Shown here: piece by piece, positions 35,695-45,327 of the stretch
How positions within the stretch are numbered: the stretch's first letter is position 1
Layout: each line of letters begins with the position of its first letter
NCBI RefSeq assembly: GCF_040760075.1
Contig: NZ_CP142884.1
Location: 2,046,001 to 2,110,000, forward strand
Direction of reading: 5' to 3'
DNA length: 64,000 nt
DNA from: Sphingobacterium sp. R2
GTDB taxonomy: Bacteria; Bacteroidota; Bacteroidia; Sphingobacteriales; Sphingobacteriaceae
Notes under the pieces: generated by a model
What the model saw: only the letters and a program-made list of their open reading frames with translations
The model's database searches: none
Told to the model about the DNA's origin: nothing
Position numbers and translations under genes: made by a program

Positions 35695-37281
35695 TTAGTT
35701 AACGTCCCAGAAAATTTTGGTATCGCGCGTATCTTTAGATTTTACAGCCTGATAGTTTTCACTATTGTTGGTGATCTCTGATGAAGGATATGTTAATCGT
35801 ACAGGAGGACGCTGAAATCCATTCAATGTAGAAACTGGAAACGCTGGCAGAGTTGGATATCCTGTTCTTCGGTATTCCGACCATGCTTGTTCGCCCTGTA
35901 GCCAACCAAAATGTAACCATTTTTGCGTCCCTATAAGCTTCAATTTTGCATTTTTATCTCCACTGAAAGCTATGTTTGATTCAGTGACAAATTTATTAAT
36001 TACTTCGCTACTTGGCTTAGTTGCTTTGGCTGAATTAGAGGAGTTAGCGTTTAAATAATAATAAAAAGCAACAGATTGTTTTACCGCTGTTTCATATGCA
36101 GTTTTTGCAGCAGCGTCAGTACCCCATCTTTCTTGAGCCTCAGCCTTAATAAAATTTGTTTCAGATGCAGTCATCAAAACTCCCGGCAATTTATTATTGA
36201 TCCATGCAGTTGCAGAATCGACAACCGAATACTTCATGTACTGAGCATTGGCTTGAGCCGAAGTGAATGTAATCGGCATAGCTTGATACTCCTTATTAGG
36301 TATAAATTTTCCGCCTACTGTTTCTCCAAACTTATCGAATAGTACTGCAGTACGAGGATCATTCGCAGTTTTCAAAACGGTATTAAGCATATAATCAGGA
36401 GCATAATGGCTGGGTAGTTCCCTCACTGCGTCTAATAAGCTCGATGTATAGTTTGTTAAAGGCTGCAACAGTATATCCTCTGTTCCAACACTATAATCGC
36501 CAGTATTTGTGCCGTCAAGTAATGGGTATTCAGTTGGATTGTTCAACATTTCCATGATGTCGGTTTTAGCTTTATTTTCATCAATTGCCGAGATTCTCAT
36601 TAACAAACGTAGACGTAGAGAATTAGTATACTTACGCCATTTTGTAAGATTTCCTGAATTTAGAATATCTGCTCTATTAAATTCATTTGTGGCGGAAGCA
36701 TTTTTAAAAAAGCTGTTCGCTTCTTTTAAGCCAGTTAGGAAGGTGTTATATAGCTCTTTTTGATCATCGAATTTTGCCAATTTAATCTGATCTGTTGATG
36801 CAAGACTTCCCGCTTCTGAAAAGGGTATGTCGCCAAAGTTATCAACTAGTTTCGAGGCTTGGTCGTAAAGGACAACTTTTGCCGCCGTCATAAATATTTC
36901 TTTTGAAGCTTTGTCTTGATCTGGAAGACCATTAAATGTTTTCTCCATTACTCTATAGATTCCCATCATTCCCGGCGAGTAGAAATCTTTCCAATAATCA
37001 TTTGTATACGAATCGCTTTGCTGATACATTGTGTTTTCATTTTCAAAATATGCTGTTTGAGTGTATCGAGCATGGTGCATAAATATAAATGTCCTATAAT
37101 GCCAGTATTCGGATCTTAAACGTGGATTATTTAAAATCTGCGTAAAAAAAGCTGGAATATTAGGTGTTACTGTTTGTTCAGGGTCGACATAACGGTCTTC
37201 TAATTCAGTTTTACAAGATTGAAAGCTTCCCAGTGTCAAGAGAAAACTTCCATATATTAATATTTTATTAAATTTTTTCAT
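35695..37281 (-). CDS. SusD-like lipoprotein (SusD_2 type)
   Basis: 528 residues. Lipoprotein signal with Cys23 (LGSFQSC), then a SusD-2-type N-terminus (TPNIPAFFTQILNNPRLRSE) and helical repeats (KVVLYDQASKLVDNFGDIPF, LTKWRKYTNSLRLRLLMRIS). The C-terminal part has TQKWLHFGWLQGEQAWSEYR and RRTGYPTLPAFP. It is the binding partner of the SusC receptor encoded 11 bases upstream, and the transcript ends at the terminator at 35649-35673. Confidence 0.94.
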   Translation of the reverse strand: MKKFNKILIYGSFLLTLGSFQSCKTELEDRYVDPEQTVTPNIPAFFTQILNNPRLRSEYWHYRTFIFMHHARYTQTAYFENENTMYQQSDSYTNDYWKDFYSPGMMGIYRVMEKTFNGLPDQDKASKEIFMTAAKVVLYDQASKLVDNFGDIPFSEAGSLASTDQIKLAKFDDQKELYNTFLTGLKEANSFFKNASATNEFNRADILNSGNLTKWRKYTNSLRLRLLMRISAIDENKAKTDIMEMLNNPTEYPLLDGTNTGDYSVGTEDILLQPLTNYTSSLLDAVRELPSHYAPDYMLNTVLKTANDPRTAVLFDKFGETVGGKFIPNKEYQAMPITFTSAQANAQYMKYSVVDSATAWINNKLPGVLMTASETNFIKAEAQERWGTDAAAKTAYETAVKQSVAFYYYLNANSSNSAKATKPSSEVINKFVTESNIAFSGDKNAKLKLIGTQKWLHFGWLQGEQAWSEYRRTGYPTLPAFPVSTLNGFQRPPVRLTYPSSEITNNSENYQAVKSKDTRDTKIFWDVN

Positions 37282-37292
37282 TGCTTTAAGTA

Positions 37293-40200
37293 TTAAAATT
37301 TAGCATTAAGAGAGAAACCAAAACTTCTAGTTGCTGCATTAGAACCGATATCTATACCTTGAGAATACCAATAGTTACCAACAGGCGCCTCTGGATCAAT
37401 ATCTTTGATCGAACGATAGAAGTAGAAGAGGTTTCTACCTATTAGAGAGAAACGTAAACTATTCAATTTTAATTTTTGAGTAAATGATTCAGGCAAATTG
37501 TAACCGATAACAACCTCTCTTAGCTTAATGAAATTATTATCTAGTACAGCCGCTTTCTCATTCCAAGCATTATTTCCCCAATAGAAATTATTAATATAAT
37601 ATTCAGCACCGGAAAGATGAACATCATTTTTAGCGCCTGTGTTTTGATTAACACCATCTAAAGTTATTCCTGATTCGCGATATTCCAATGTGCTTTCTAG
37701 TCGACCTGCTCCATAAGCGTATTTATGCGGCGTGGAAATCATTTGTCCTCCAAATCTGTAGTCAGCAGTAAAGTCTAAGCTAAAGTTTTTGTAGTTGAAA
37801 GTATTTGATAATCCTCCAATCGCTTTCGGCATAATATTACCCGCTTTAACATAAGTTGACTTATCAATGACATAATTACCTTCATCAGAAATTAGAAATT
37901 CTCCTTTTTCATTTGTGGCTCTGGGGAACACATATATATTTCCTAAGATCTCCCCAGGTCTTGCTTCCATCCGGATCGAACTTTGATCCGCATCATAAAA
38001 AACCAATTTAGGTACTCCAGAAATTAGAGCATCAAGTTTAGATTTGTTATTTGAAAAATTTAATCTAGCATTCCAAGAAAATTCTTCATTTTTTATTGGT
38101 GTTCCGCTCAATGATACCTCCCAACCCCTGTTGGAGATTTTCCCCACATTTAGTATTTGAGTTGTAGCTGCTGTCGTGTACGCTGTAGACAGCGGCATAA
38201 TTTGATCATCGATGAAATTTGAATAATAGCTTACATCTAAACCTAATCTATTTTTTAAGAATTTTAAATCCAATCCGATTTCCTTTTCAGTTTTCTTTTC
38301 AGGCTTTAGATTTAAGTTGCCGTAGCTAGAATTTAGATTTAAAGCAGGCACAGGCCCATTTACAGTAATTAATGAAGATTGTTTGTAAGCGATATTCGAA
38401 GCGTACATCGGTGCATCATTACCAACTACTCCGTAAGATGCTCTTAGCTTTCCGTAACTAAAGAATTCAGGTAATTTAAATGCATCAGAGAACACAAAAC
38501 TCGTGTTTACTGAACCATAATGGTAAGGGTTATTTTGTGCGGGTAAAGTAGAAGAATATTCTTTACGACCTGTCCCTTCTAAGAATAAATAGTTCTTATA
38601 AGAGAGGTTTAATAAACCAAAGTAAGCGTATTTTATAAGCTCCTTTCTAACGTGGGTAGTCACAGCTTGCCCGAAGGTGTTATTTAAGCTAAACCAATTT
38701 GCAGAAACCAAACCACCTTCTGTTCTGGACATTTGATCATCATAGTTTTCCATACGTGACTGAAAACCTCCACTTAAACTAAAGTCAAAGTCGTCAGATA
38801 ATTTGTCTGCATAAGTTAATAATGCATCCCCATAAACAATTTTGTAGATTCCTTTCGAAACCTCAAATTTACCTGTACTATTAGTTGCATTATATTGGAC
38901 AGCGTACTCGTTATGTTCTTTGTTTTCAATATTTAATCCAGTGAAATCGGTCCCCAATCGACCTCTAAACTTTAGTTTATCTAAAATACCCCAATTTAAT
39001 GTAGCACTTCCCAAAAAGCGGTTCTCCTTCTCCTCATAACTGTTACGTTTTTGTTGCCAAAAATAGTTTAAGAGGTTAACAGCTCTATAATTAACGGGAA
39101 ATGCCTCAGGTCTATTGGATCCAAAAGGATTGTATCTGTAGCCGTCGGAGGTCTGGTAGAGTTCGTTTTTCATCTTCTCAACGTCTTCAGCACCGCTAAA
39201 AAATCCCGCATAAGAACCGAGAACATCTCCCATTAAACCGGGCCTATTTTTGGTAATCGTATTAATATAAGATGCAACTACATCCAAATCCAATCGATTA
39301 GCGAGCTTGATTGAACTATTTAAATTAAAGGTACTTTTATTCATCTTACTACCTGGTACAATTGCCTTGTAGTCCATATTGGAAGCTGATAACCTATAAT
39401 TTATTTTTTCAGTTTGATTGGAAACACTTAGATTAAAGTTACTATTGTGTCCAGTATCGAAAATATCACCATAATTACCTTTATTAGCGGAGTACTTTCT
39501 TAACGAACCGTCCCACCAGCGGACATCTTGACCATCGTATTTAGGTCCAAATTGGCCCCAGGCATTGTAATTCAAGAGCCTATCACCTGGGAAGAGTGGA
39601 TTTGTCATCCAGCCTTCTTCAGTCGCACCGACTTGTAAATTAGTAGCAGCATCATATCCTGGTCCGTATTCGTACTGTAATCTCGGAAGAAAAGCAGCAG
39701 TTTCGATAGAACCGGTGTAATTAAAGTCGATTCCAAGGCCTTTTCCTTTTGTACCTTTTTTAGTTGTGATTACAATGACACCACTTGCAGCATCAGAACC
39801 ATATAACGCTGTTGCACTGGCCCCTTTTAAAATTGTCATGGACTCAATATCGTTAGGGTTCAAATCTAACATACCGTTTCCACGTATTCTATTGTCAGAC
39901 CATATTGCTTGCCCCCCGGGTCAGTAATACCACCAGTATTGTTTAAACCTTTTGAACCCGCCTGTTGATCGTTTCTGATCATTACCCCATCAACCACATA
40001 TAAAGGTTGTCTGTTGTTACTTAGGGAATTAATGCCACGGATCTGAATGTTAACAGCACTAGATGCTCCCCCTGGAGCGGAATTAATTTGCACACCCGGT
40101 GCTTTTCCATAAAGGGCCGAACCAATGTTTGTCGTACCTGCTTGGGTCAATTCTTTAGAGCTTATTGTCGATGAGGCATATCCAAGAGCTTTAGCCTCTC

Positions 40201-40540
40201 TTTTGATTCCCATTGCTGTTACCACAACTTCGTCCAAAGCGGATGCATCTTCCGTTAATTTGATATTAAGTGTTTTTGAAGAACCAACAGTTATTTCTTG
40301 TGATTTGTATCCAACAATAGATACCCGTAAGACTTCGCCCGGCGATGCTTGGATCGTAAACGACCCATTACTTCCGGTTTGCGTACCGCGAGCTGTTCCT
40401 TTTACAGAAACTGTTGCCCCGGATACAGGTCCCTTCGCATCTGAAACTATTCCAGAAATGCTTTGCTGCGCATAAAGAGATGTCGCACTAAAAAGTGTGC
40501 ATAGCGCTAATCCTGCAGTTTTTTTGTAAAATAGACTCAT
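37293..40540 (-). pseudogene. SusC/RagA-type TonB-dependent receptor, frameshifted at C6 tract
   Basis: The N-terminal part (40540 down to 39866) holds a signal peptide, a carboxypeptidase-regulatory-like domain (ISGIVSDAKGPVSGATVSVK), the TonB-box-like LDEVVVTAMGIKREAKALGY and the start of the plug (QPLYVVDGVMIRND). It then runs out of frame to a stop at 39866. The remainder, in another frame from about 39910 to 37293, continues with AIWSDNRIRGNGMLDLNPND and the SusC signature MTILKGASATALYGS, through the barrel to FGFSLNAKF. One extra base in the six-C run at 39912-39917 joins the two into about 1080 residues. The flanking SusD and ROK genes are intact. A sequencing error, a true mutation, or slippage-based on/off switching are all possible. 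Confidence 0.88.
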
Positions 40541-40543
40541 ATT

Positions 40544-41731
40544 CTACTGATTAATTTGTGTGTAACTAGATTTAAATATTCGGTGTATTAGGTTTTCTAC
40601 AACAAGGCACATTGTACCTTTTATTTGCGCATCTTTATGAAGTTCCGAGATTGCCAGATGTGTTGTTTTAGCAATCTCAGGTATACAAAATTCATTTAGC
40701 GCAATTTGAATATGCGGTTCTAATATATGACCAACTTCAGCACCGCGGCCGCTGATCAATATCTGTTTCGGATTTAAAATATGAATTAAGGTCGAAATAC
40801 CTTTTCCAAGCATATAGCCAATTTTTCCTATATTATTTATAGCAACTTGATCACCTACTCTGATCGAATCAAACAATGCTTCGAGTTTATTGTCGTTACT
40901 ATTTATAAAAGTGCTATAAATTGAATATTGCTCATTCTCAATATCATTCTCGACATATTTTATAGCAGCATTGAGTGAGGCTACAACTTCTAGGCAACCC
41001 CTTTTGCCGCAAGAACAGAGCATTTGGTTATCTGCTAATGGGATGTGGCTAAATTCACCCGCGTATCCGGCTGTTCCCTTAAATATAGCGTTATTGATGA
41101 TTATCCCCAGTCCGACACCCCAGTTAAGGTTAATAATTAAAGAACTCGTGATGTCTTTTGCTATTCCCAATTGTTTTTCTGCCAACGCAATACATCGAGA
41201 ATCATTCTCTATCACAGTTGGTATATTAAATCTTTTCTCAATATTTCGCTTAAGATTAAATAGACCATGAGCTTTGGGGTAAGATTCATTTATGCCTAAT
41301 TCGCTGTTGACAAATCCAGGTATACTCACCCCAATGCCGATGAAGTTTTTAAGTGATATTGTAGACTTTTGAATCAATTCCTCTGCACGATTTAGTATGG
41401 TATCTAGCGAAGATTTTTCCTTTAATTCTACTGCTATATCGCGATCTTCTGCAATCACCTTATTATGCAAATCAGAAATCGAGATTGTAGTAAAATACTG
41501 ATCGCATGCGATTGAAAGGATATAGTTATCTGAGTTTTCATTTATGGTGTACTGAATCGGTCGGCGTCCACCAGTTGACTCCGCAAATCCACATTCAACT
41601 ATTATATTTTGCTCAATTAAGTGATTAACAACCTTAGTTACGGAGGGAGTGCTTTTTGCTATCTTTTTAGCAAGATCAGCAATTGACAGCATCGATTCAA
41701 CATAAAGGTTTATTAATATCTCGTTTTCCAT
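40544..41731 (-). CDS. ROK-family transcriptional repressor
   Basis: 395 residues. N-terminal winged helix (SIADLAKKIAKSTPSVTKVV, NHLIEQNIIVECG, then TGGRRPIQYTIN) followed by a ROK domain with the sugar-binding ENDSRCIALAEKQLG, a GVGLGIIINNAIF loop and the zinc site CSCGKRGCLE. NagC- and XylR-like members sense amino sugars or other monosaccharides. The stop is 3 bases before the SusC start, so regulator, SusC and SusD form one transcript; a ROK gene as first gene implies autoregulation. A possible -7 box (minus-strand TATCTTTA, 41771-41778) and an inverted repeat at its -33 region lie upstream. Confidence 0.92.
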   Translation of the reverse strand: MENEILINLYVESMLSIADLAKKIAKSTPSVTKVVNHLIEQNIIVECGFAESTGGRRPIQYTINENSDNYILSIACDQYFTTISISDLHNKVIAEDRDIAVELKEKSSLDTILNRAEELIQKSTISLKNFIGIGVSIPGFVNSELGINESYPKAHGLFNLKRNIEKRFNIPTVIENDSRCIALAEKQLGIAKDITSSLIINLNWGVGLGIIINNAIFKGTAGYAGEFSHIPLADNQMLCSCGKRGCLEVVASLNAAIKYVENDIENEQYSIYSTFINSNDNKLEALFDSIRVGDQVAINNIGKIGYMLGKGISTLIHILNPKQILISGRGAEVGHILEPHIQIALNEFCIPEIAKTTHLAISELHKDAQIKGTMCLVVENLIHRIFKSSYTQINQ

Positions 41732-41770
41732 CGTAAATGAATGGTTAGTAGAAGTCGGTTAAACTTTCGT

Positions 41771-41831
41771 TAAAGATATGTTAAAAAAAAAGTAAGTTCC
41801 AAAAACTTTTTGTTTTTTTTTAAAAAGTTTT
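41771..41831 (-). promoter_or_regulatory. Putative promoter and operator of the ROK operon
   Basis: Minus-strand TATCTTTA (41771-41778, one mismatch to TAnnTTTG) is preceded at 21 bases by TTTG (41800-41803). An inverted repeat AAAACTTTTT / AAAAAGTTTT (41802-41811 and 41822-41831) touches the -33 element. The position fits an autoregulatory ROK operator. Confidence 0.4.
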
Positions 41832-41981
41832 GATTTCTTTATTTTTTGCGGGATGAAAGCTGCTAAACATTGTAACAAGCTTGTCACTAAAGAACTCCTG
41901 TTTGTGCCTTTTAATTGGAGATTAGGCATAAAAGTGAATATCAAATAGCTTATATTTACCTTCTAATTATAGTATCTGATT

Positions 41982-43193
41982 ATGAAACAACGCTATTACT
42001 CCTTGGATGTCTTTCGTGGAGCTACTGTGGCACTGATGATTATGGTGAATAATCCTGGGACATGGGCTCATATGTTTGCACCGCTAAAACATGCAGAATG
42101 GCATGGTTGCTCGCCTACAGACCTGGTTTTTCCTTTTTTTCTTTTTGCAGTCGGTAATGCCATGTCGTTTGTGATACCCCGGTTGCAGGAAGCTGGTCCG
42201 GCTGTTTTTTGGAAAAAAGTCCTTAAGCGCACAGTTTTGATTTTTGCCATAGGTCTGTTTATAAACTGGTGGCCCTTTGTCAAGTGGGAGGGGGCTGAAC
42301 TGGTATTTAAACAATGGGTTGACGGAACTGATCCAAGTCGGGGTATCCGTATCTTCGGTGTATTGCAACGTATTGCTGTGGCCTACTGCTTTGCATCAAT
42401 TCTTGCTTATTATTTTAAAGAAAAAACGATTATCTGGATCTCTGCAATCATACTATTGTTATATTGGGCAATTTGTGCTATTGCGGGTGGGGTAGATCCT
42501 TATAGCTTGGACGGCTGGTTTGGTACAAAGTATGATATCGCCATTTTGGGTTTACCGCATGTTTACAAAGGGGAGGGGGTGCCGTTTGATCCTGAAGGTC
42601 TGATGAGTACCTTGCCTACCATAGTACAGGTCGTGTTTGGATATTTAGTTGGTGTATTTATTAAAAAACAAGGTCAGGTGGACTGGCTGTGGAAGAAAGT
42701 TCCCGCTTCGAACGAACCGCATTTTAAATTGTTGGCGGGGATGTTTGTGGCCGGATTTATTTTGGTCGTATTGGCGTGGATATGGGCATTAGGCTTTCCG
42801 ATCAATAAAAAAATATGGACAAGTTCGTATGTACTCTATACAACTGGTTTGGCAACCATGACGATCGGTGGTATGATCTGGTTTATCGAGGTGCAGGGTG
42901 TAAGAAATAAATTGACAAAATTTTTTGATGTTTTTGGTAAAAATCCGCTATTCATCTTTGTATTGAGCGGTATTCTTCCGCGCTTTTTAGGACTATTCCG
43001 TATCCCAGACGGCGTTAAGGATGACGGTACACAACAATACATTGATGCTTTCGCTTGGTTCTATAAATATGTTTGCGCGAAAATACCTGGAATCCCGGAA
43101 GTTGGCTCTTTTGTTTATTCGCTCTGCTTTCTGACGTTGATGTGGGTAATCTGCTATTGGTTGGATAAGAAAAAGATCTATGTAAAGGTATAA
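41982..43193 (+). CDS. Acyltransferase-family membrane protein (DUF5009 / NagX-like, HGSNAT-related)
   Basis: 403 residues, about ten membrane segments. The N-terminal signature RYYSLDVFRGATVALMIMVN and the segment WHGCSPTDLVFPFFLFAVGN, with the conserved His and Asp, place it in the group related to heparan-alpha-glucosaminide N-acetyltransferase (COG4299). Bacterial members often sit next to N-acetylglucosamine or other glycan genes, and some are called NagX. It probably acts in the inner membrane on amino-sugar substrates, but no activity can be assigned from sequence alone. It is divergent from the ROK-led locus (250 bases) and may be controlled with it. Confidence 0.85.
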   Translation: MKQRYYSLDVFRGATVALMIMVNNPGTWAHMFAPLKHAEWHGCSPTDLVFPFFLFAVGNAMSFVIPRLQEAGPAVFWKKVLKRTVLIFAIGLFINWWPFVKWEGAELVFKQWVDGTDPSRGIRIFGVLQRIAVAYCFASILAYYFKEKTIIWISAIILLLYWAICAIAGGVDPYSLDGWFGTKYDIAILGLPHVYKGEGVPFDPEGLMSTLPTIVQVVFGYLVGVFIKKQGQVDWLWKKVPASNEPHFKLLAGMFVAGFILVVLAWIWALGFPINKKIWTSSYVLYTTGLATMTIGGMIWFIEVQGVRNKLTKFFDVFGKNPLFIFVLSGILPRFLGLFRIPDGVKDDGTQQYIDAFAWFYKYVCAKIPGIPEVGSFVYSLCFLTLMWVICYWLDKKKIYVKV

Positions 43194-43222
43194 TAGCATC
43201 TGAAACTTTGCTTATTAAATAT

Positions 43223-43252
43223 TTTGGCAACCAAATACTTTTGCTATCTTTG
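43223..43252 (+). promoter_or_regulatory. rpsO promoter
   Basis: TTTG (43223-43226), 18-base spacer, TATCTTTG (43245-43252): a good Bacteroidota housekeeping promoter, 44 bases before the rpsO ATG. Confidence 0.75.
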
Positions 43253-43296
43253 CAGCCAATTAATAAAATTTTTAACGCTTTAATATTATTCAGGAA

Positions 43297-43575
43297 ATGT
43301 ATTTAAGTAAAGAGTACAAAGCTGACATCTTCGCAGAATTTGCTGGATCAGCTACAAACACAGGATCTACTGAAGGTCAAGTTGCTTTATTCACTAAGAG
43401 AATTGCTCACTTAACTGAGCACTTGAAAAAAAACAGAAAAGATTTCGGTACACAACGTGCCCTACAAATGTTAGTAGGTAAACGTCGTTCATTATTAGCT
43501 TATCTTTACAAAAAAGATATCAACCGTTACCGTGCGATCATTAAAGGTCTAGGTTTACGTGATATTATCAAATAA
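43297..43575 (+). CDS. rpsO: 30S ribosomal protein S15
   Basis: 92 residues, usual length is 88-92. S15 signature visible: FAGSATNTGSTEGQVALFTK, RIAHLTEHLKKNRKDFGTQR, LQMLVGKRRSLLAYLYKK, ending IIKGLGLRDIIK. It binds 16S rRNA early in small-subunit assembly. It has its own promoter and a strong terminator 22 bases downstream. pnp, its common neighbour, lies 3.3 kb away, with accessory DNA in between. Confidence 0.98.
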   Translation: MYLSKEYKADIFAEFAGSATNTGSTEGQVALFTKRIAHLTEHLKKNRKDFGTQRALQMLVGKRRSLLAYLYKKDINRYRAIIKGLGLRDIIK

Positions 43576-43597
43576 GCTTTAATACAAAGGTGTTAAG

Positions 43598-43628
43598 AAA
43601 GCCATCCAATTTTTGGATGGCTTTTTTT
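43598..43628 (+). terminator. rpsO terminator
   Basis: AAAGCCATCC (43598-43607) pairs with GGATGGCTTT (43615-43624), loop AATTTTT, followed by further Ts. Confidence 0.88.
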
Positions 43629-43684
43629 GTGTTTATACAGAAATGAGGTATTCTTATTTTTTAGCAAAATTCGGCACAGATTTC

Positions 43685-43738
43685 TTAGCGAAGTATTGTA
43701 ATAAATGTATACATTTTATACGCGGGTTGCTTCGCTAA
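43685..43738. repeat. Nested inverted repeats next to integrase remnant
   Basis: TTAGCGAAG (43685-43693) and CTTCGCTAA (43730-43738) form an inverted repeat that encloses the 14-base perfect palindrome AAATGTATACATTT (43703-43716). It may be a recombination or attachment site, or a binding site. Confidence 0.5.
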
Positions 43739-43750
43739 CAATGCGATTAG

Positions 43751-43987
43751 CTGAGTTCAAAAGTTCGCTTAGGCGAGGTACACCTAAAGAAAGTGGGCGA
43801 GCATTTAAAACGGCCGTTTAACCTGCACTTTCATTTGAGCCGACATACATTTGCTACCAATGTACTGAACAACGGTATGAGGATAGAGTATGTATGTAAG
43901 TTGCTTGACCACGCTACCGTACAGCAAACACAGGTATATCCAAAAATTGTAAAATTTTCTTTTTCTATGGGTTTTAATAAATTTTAA
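43751..43987 (+). pseudogene. Tyrosine recombinase (integrase) C-terminal remnant
   Basis: The open stretch after an in-frame TAG at 43748 encodes about 78 residues whose middle is the end of a tyrosine recombinase catalytic domain: HFHLSRHTFATNVLNNGM, then YVCKLLDHATVQQTQVYPKI. The HxxR box, the later His (LLDHA) and the catalytic Tyr are present. The N-terminal SAM-like domain and the first catalytic Arg are absent, so it cannot be functional. It resembles Bacteroidota mobile-element integrases and marks an old insertion next to rpsO. Confidence 0.8.
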
Positions 43988-44029
43988 ATTCTAGTATTTC
44001 TATAAGTTGATAATTGATAAAAAGCATTA

Positions 44030-44084
44030 AAATCATTAAAACTTGTAAGTAATGAAAGTTTTAATGATTTATTGGGTAACTTTG
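44030..44084 (+). promoter_or_regulatory. 15-base inverted repeat and -7 box before ATPase gene
   Basis: AAATCATTAAAACTT (44030-44044) and AAGTTTTAATGATTT (44056-44070) form a perfect inverted repeat with an 11-base spacer. TAACTTTG (44077-44084) matches TAnnTTTG and ends 4 bases before the ATG, implying a leaderless or near-leaderless transcript. The repeat covers the -33 region and may be an operator. Confidence 0.55.
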
Positions 44085-44088
44085 CACT

Positions 44089-45318
44089 ATGATAAATTAC
44101 ACAAACCGCAAAGAATACCTGTCTAAATTATTAGCCTATAAAGATAAAGATCTTATCAAAGTAGTTAGTGGATTACGCAGAAGCGGGAAAAGCACCTTAT
44201 TTGAATTGTATCGTCAAACATTAGTGGAAATGGGTGTACCTGCAAGTCAAATTGTATTTCTGAACTTTGAAGATTTTGAACTGCGTAAATTTCTCAACGA
44301 TTTAGATGGTTTGTACGCACACATTATCGGAAATTTAGATTTGTCAAAACCAAGCTATGTTTTTTTAGATGAAATCCAAAACGTCAACGAGTTTGAGCGT
44401 TTGGTGGATGGATTATTTGTAAAGCCAAATATAGACGTTTACATTACAGGGTCAAATGCTTTTTTGTTGTCAGGAGAACTAGCAACTTTATTGAGTGGAC
44501 GATACATAGAAATTTCTATTTTGCCCTTTTCGTTCAAAGAATATTTAACAGCAAGAGATATTGATACATCGAATAAATACCTCAACTATGAAGCTCTTTT
44601 CTTTGATTACATTAATGAAACGTCTTTGCCCAAAGGCGTTGAATTGCGTGAAGGTGGTTACGATATTATCCAAGAATATCTCGAAGCCATTTACACCACC
44701 ATTGTTGAAAAGGACATTACCCAACGTCATCAGATTAACGATAAACGCGCTTTTGGTAATATTGTGAAATTCGTAGCTTCCAATATTGGAAATCCGCTTT
44801 CGCCTGGTAATATTGCTAAAACCTTAAAACAGGACGGACAAACCACCCATAACACAACAGTAGAAAGGTATCTAGAATATCTAACAGCAAGTTTTGTGTT
44901 TTATAAAGTAAACCGTTTTGATTTGAAAGGAAGGAAGCAATTAGCTACTCAGGAAAAATACTATTTGGTCGATGCAGGTTTGCTCAACGTCTTAACAGGT
45001 AAGGAGCGCACTACAGACAGAGGACACATTTTGGAAAATATTGTTTATCTGGAACTGTTACGTAGAGGCAATAAAATTTGGACAGGTACAGCCCGAAATG
45101 CAGAAGTAGATTTTGTGTGCAGAACACCCAAAGGCGATATAGCATATTATCAGGTAGCTTGGGAAATGTCCAATGAAAAGACCGTAGAACGTGAATTTGG
45201 CTCATTGGAGAAAATTAATGACAACTACCCGAAATATTTACTAACTACAGACTCATTTACACAAGACCGGAATGGAGTTAAACATCTGAATGTGTTTAAC
45301 TGGTTGCTTGAATTGTAA
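44089..45318 (+). CDS. AAA-type ATPase with DUF4143 domain
   Basis: 409 residues. Walker A is GLRRSGKST (about residues 27-36) and Walker B YVFLDEIQN (about 90-98), followed by sensor-like YITGSNAFLLSGELATLLSG and RYIEISILPFSF. The C-terminal nuclease-like DUF4143 region shows TARNAEVDFVCRTPKGDIAY and YQVAWEMSN. The family is common as mobile, accessory cargo in bacteria, and its function is not settled. The segment after FFDYINETSLPKG lacks the usual GGFP block, so a small internal deletion is possible. It sits in the rpsO-pnp island behind a 15-base inverted repeat. Confidence 0.88.
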   Translation: MINYTNRKEYLSKLLAYKDKDLIKVVSGLRRSGKSTLFELYRQTLVEMGVPASQIVFLNFEDFELRKFLNDLDGLYAHIIGNLDLSKPSYVFLDEIQNVNEFERLVDGLFVKPNIDVYITGSNAFLLSGELATLLSGRYIEISILPFSFKEYLTARDIDTSNKYLNYEALFFDYINETSLPKGVELREGGYDIIQEYLEAIYTTIVEKDITQRHQINDKRAFGNIVKFVASNIGNPLSPGNIAKTLKQDGQTTHNTTVERYLEYLTASFVFYKVNRFDLKGRKQLATQEKYYLVDAGLLNVLTGKERTTDRGHILENIVYLELLRRGNKIWTGTARNAEVDFVCRTPKGDIAYYQVAWEMSNEKTVEREFGSLEKINDNYPKYLLTTDSFTQDRNGVKHLNVFNWLLEL

Positions 45319-45327
45319 AGACAAAAT

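Noticed and set aside
37293..39872. Complete SusC gene starting at the internal Met (MLDLNPND)
   Set aside because: It would lack a signal peptide and half the plug; the missing part is encoded directly upstream in another frame.
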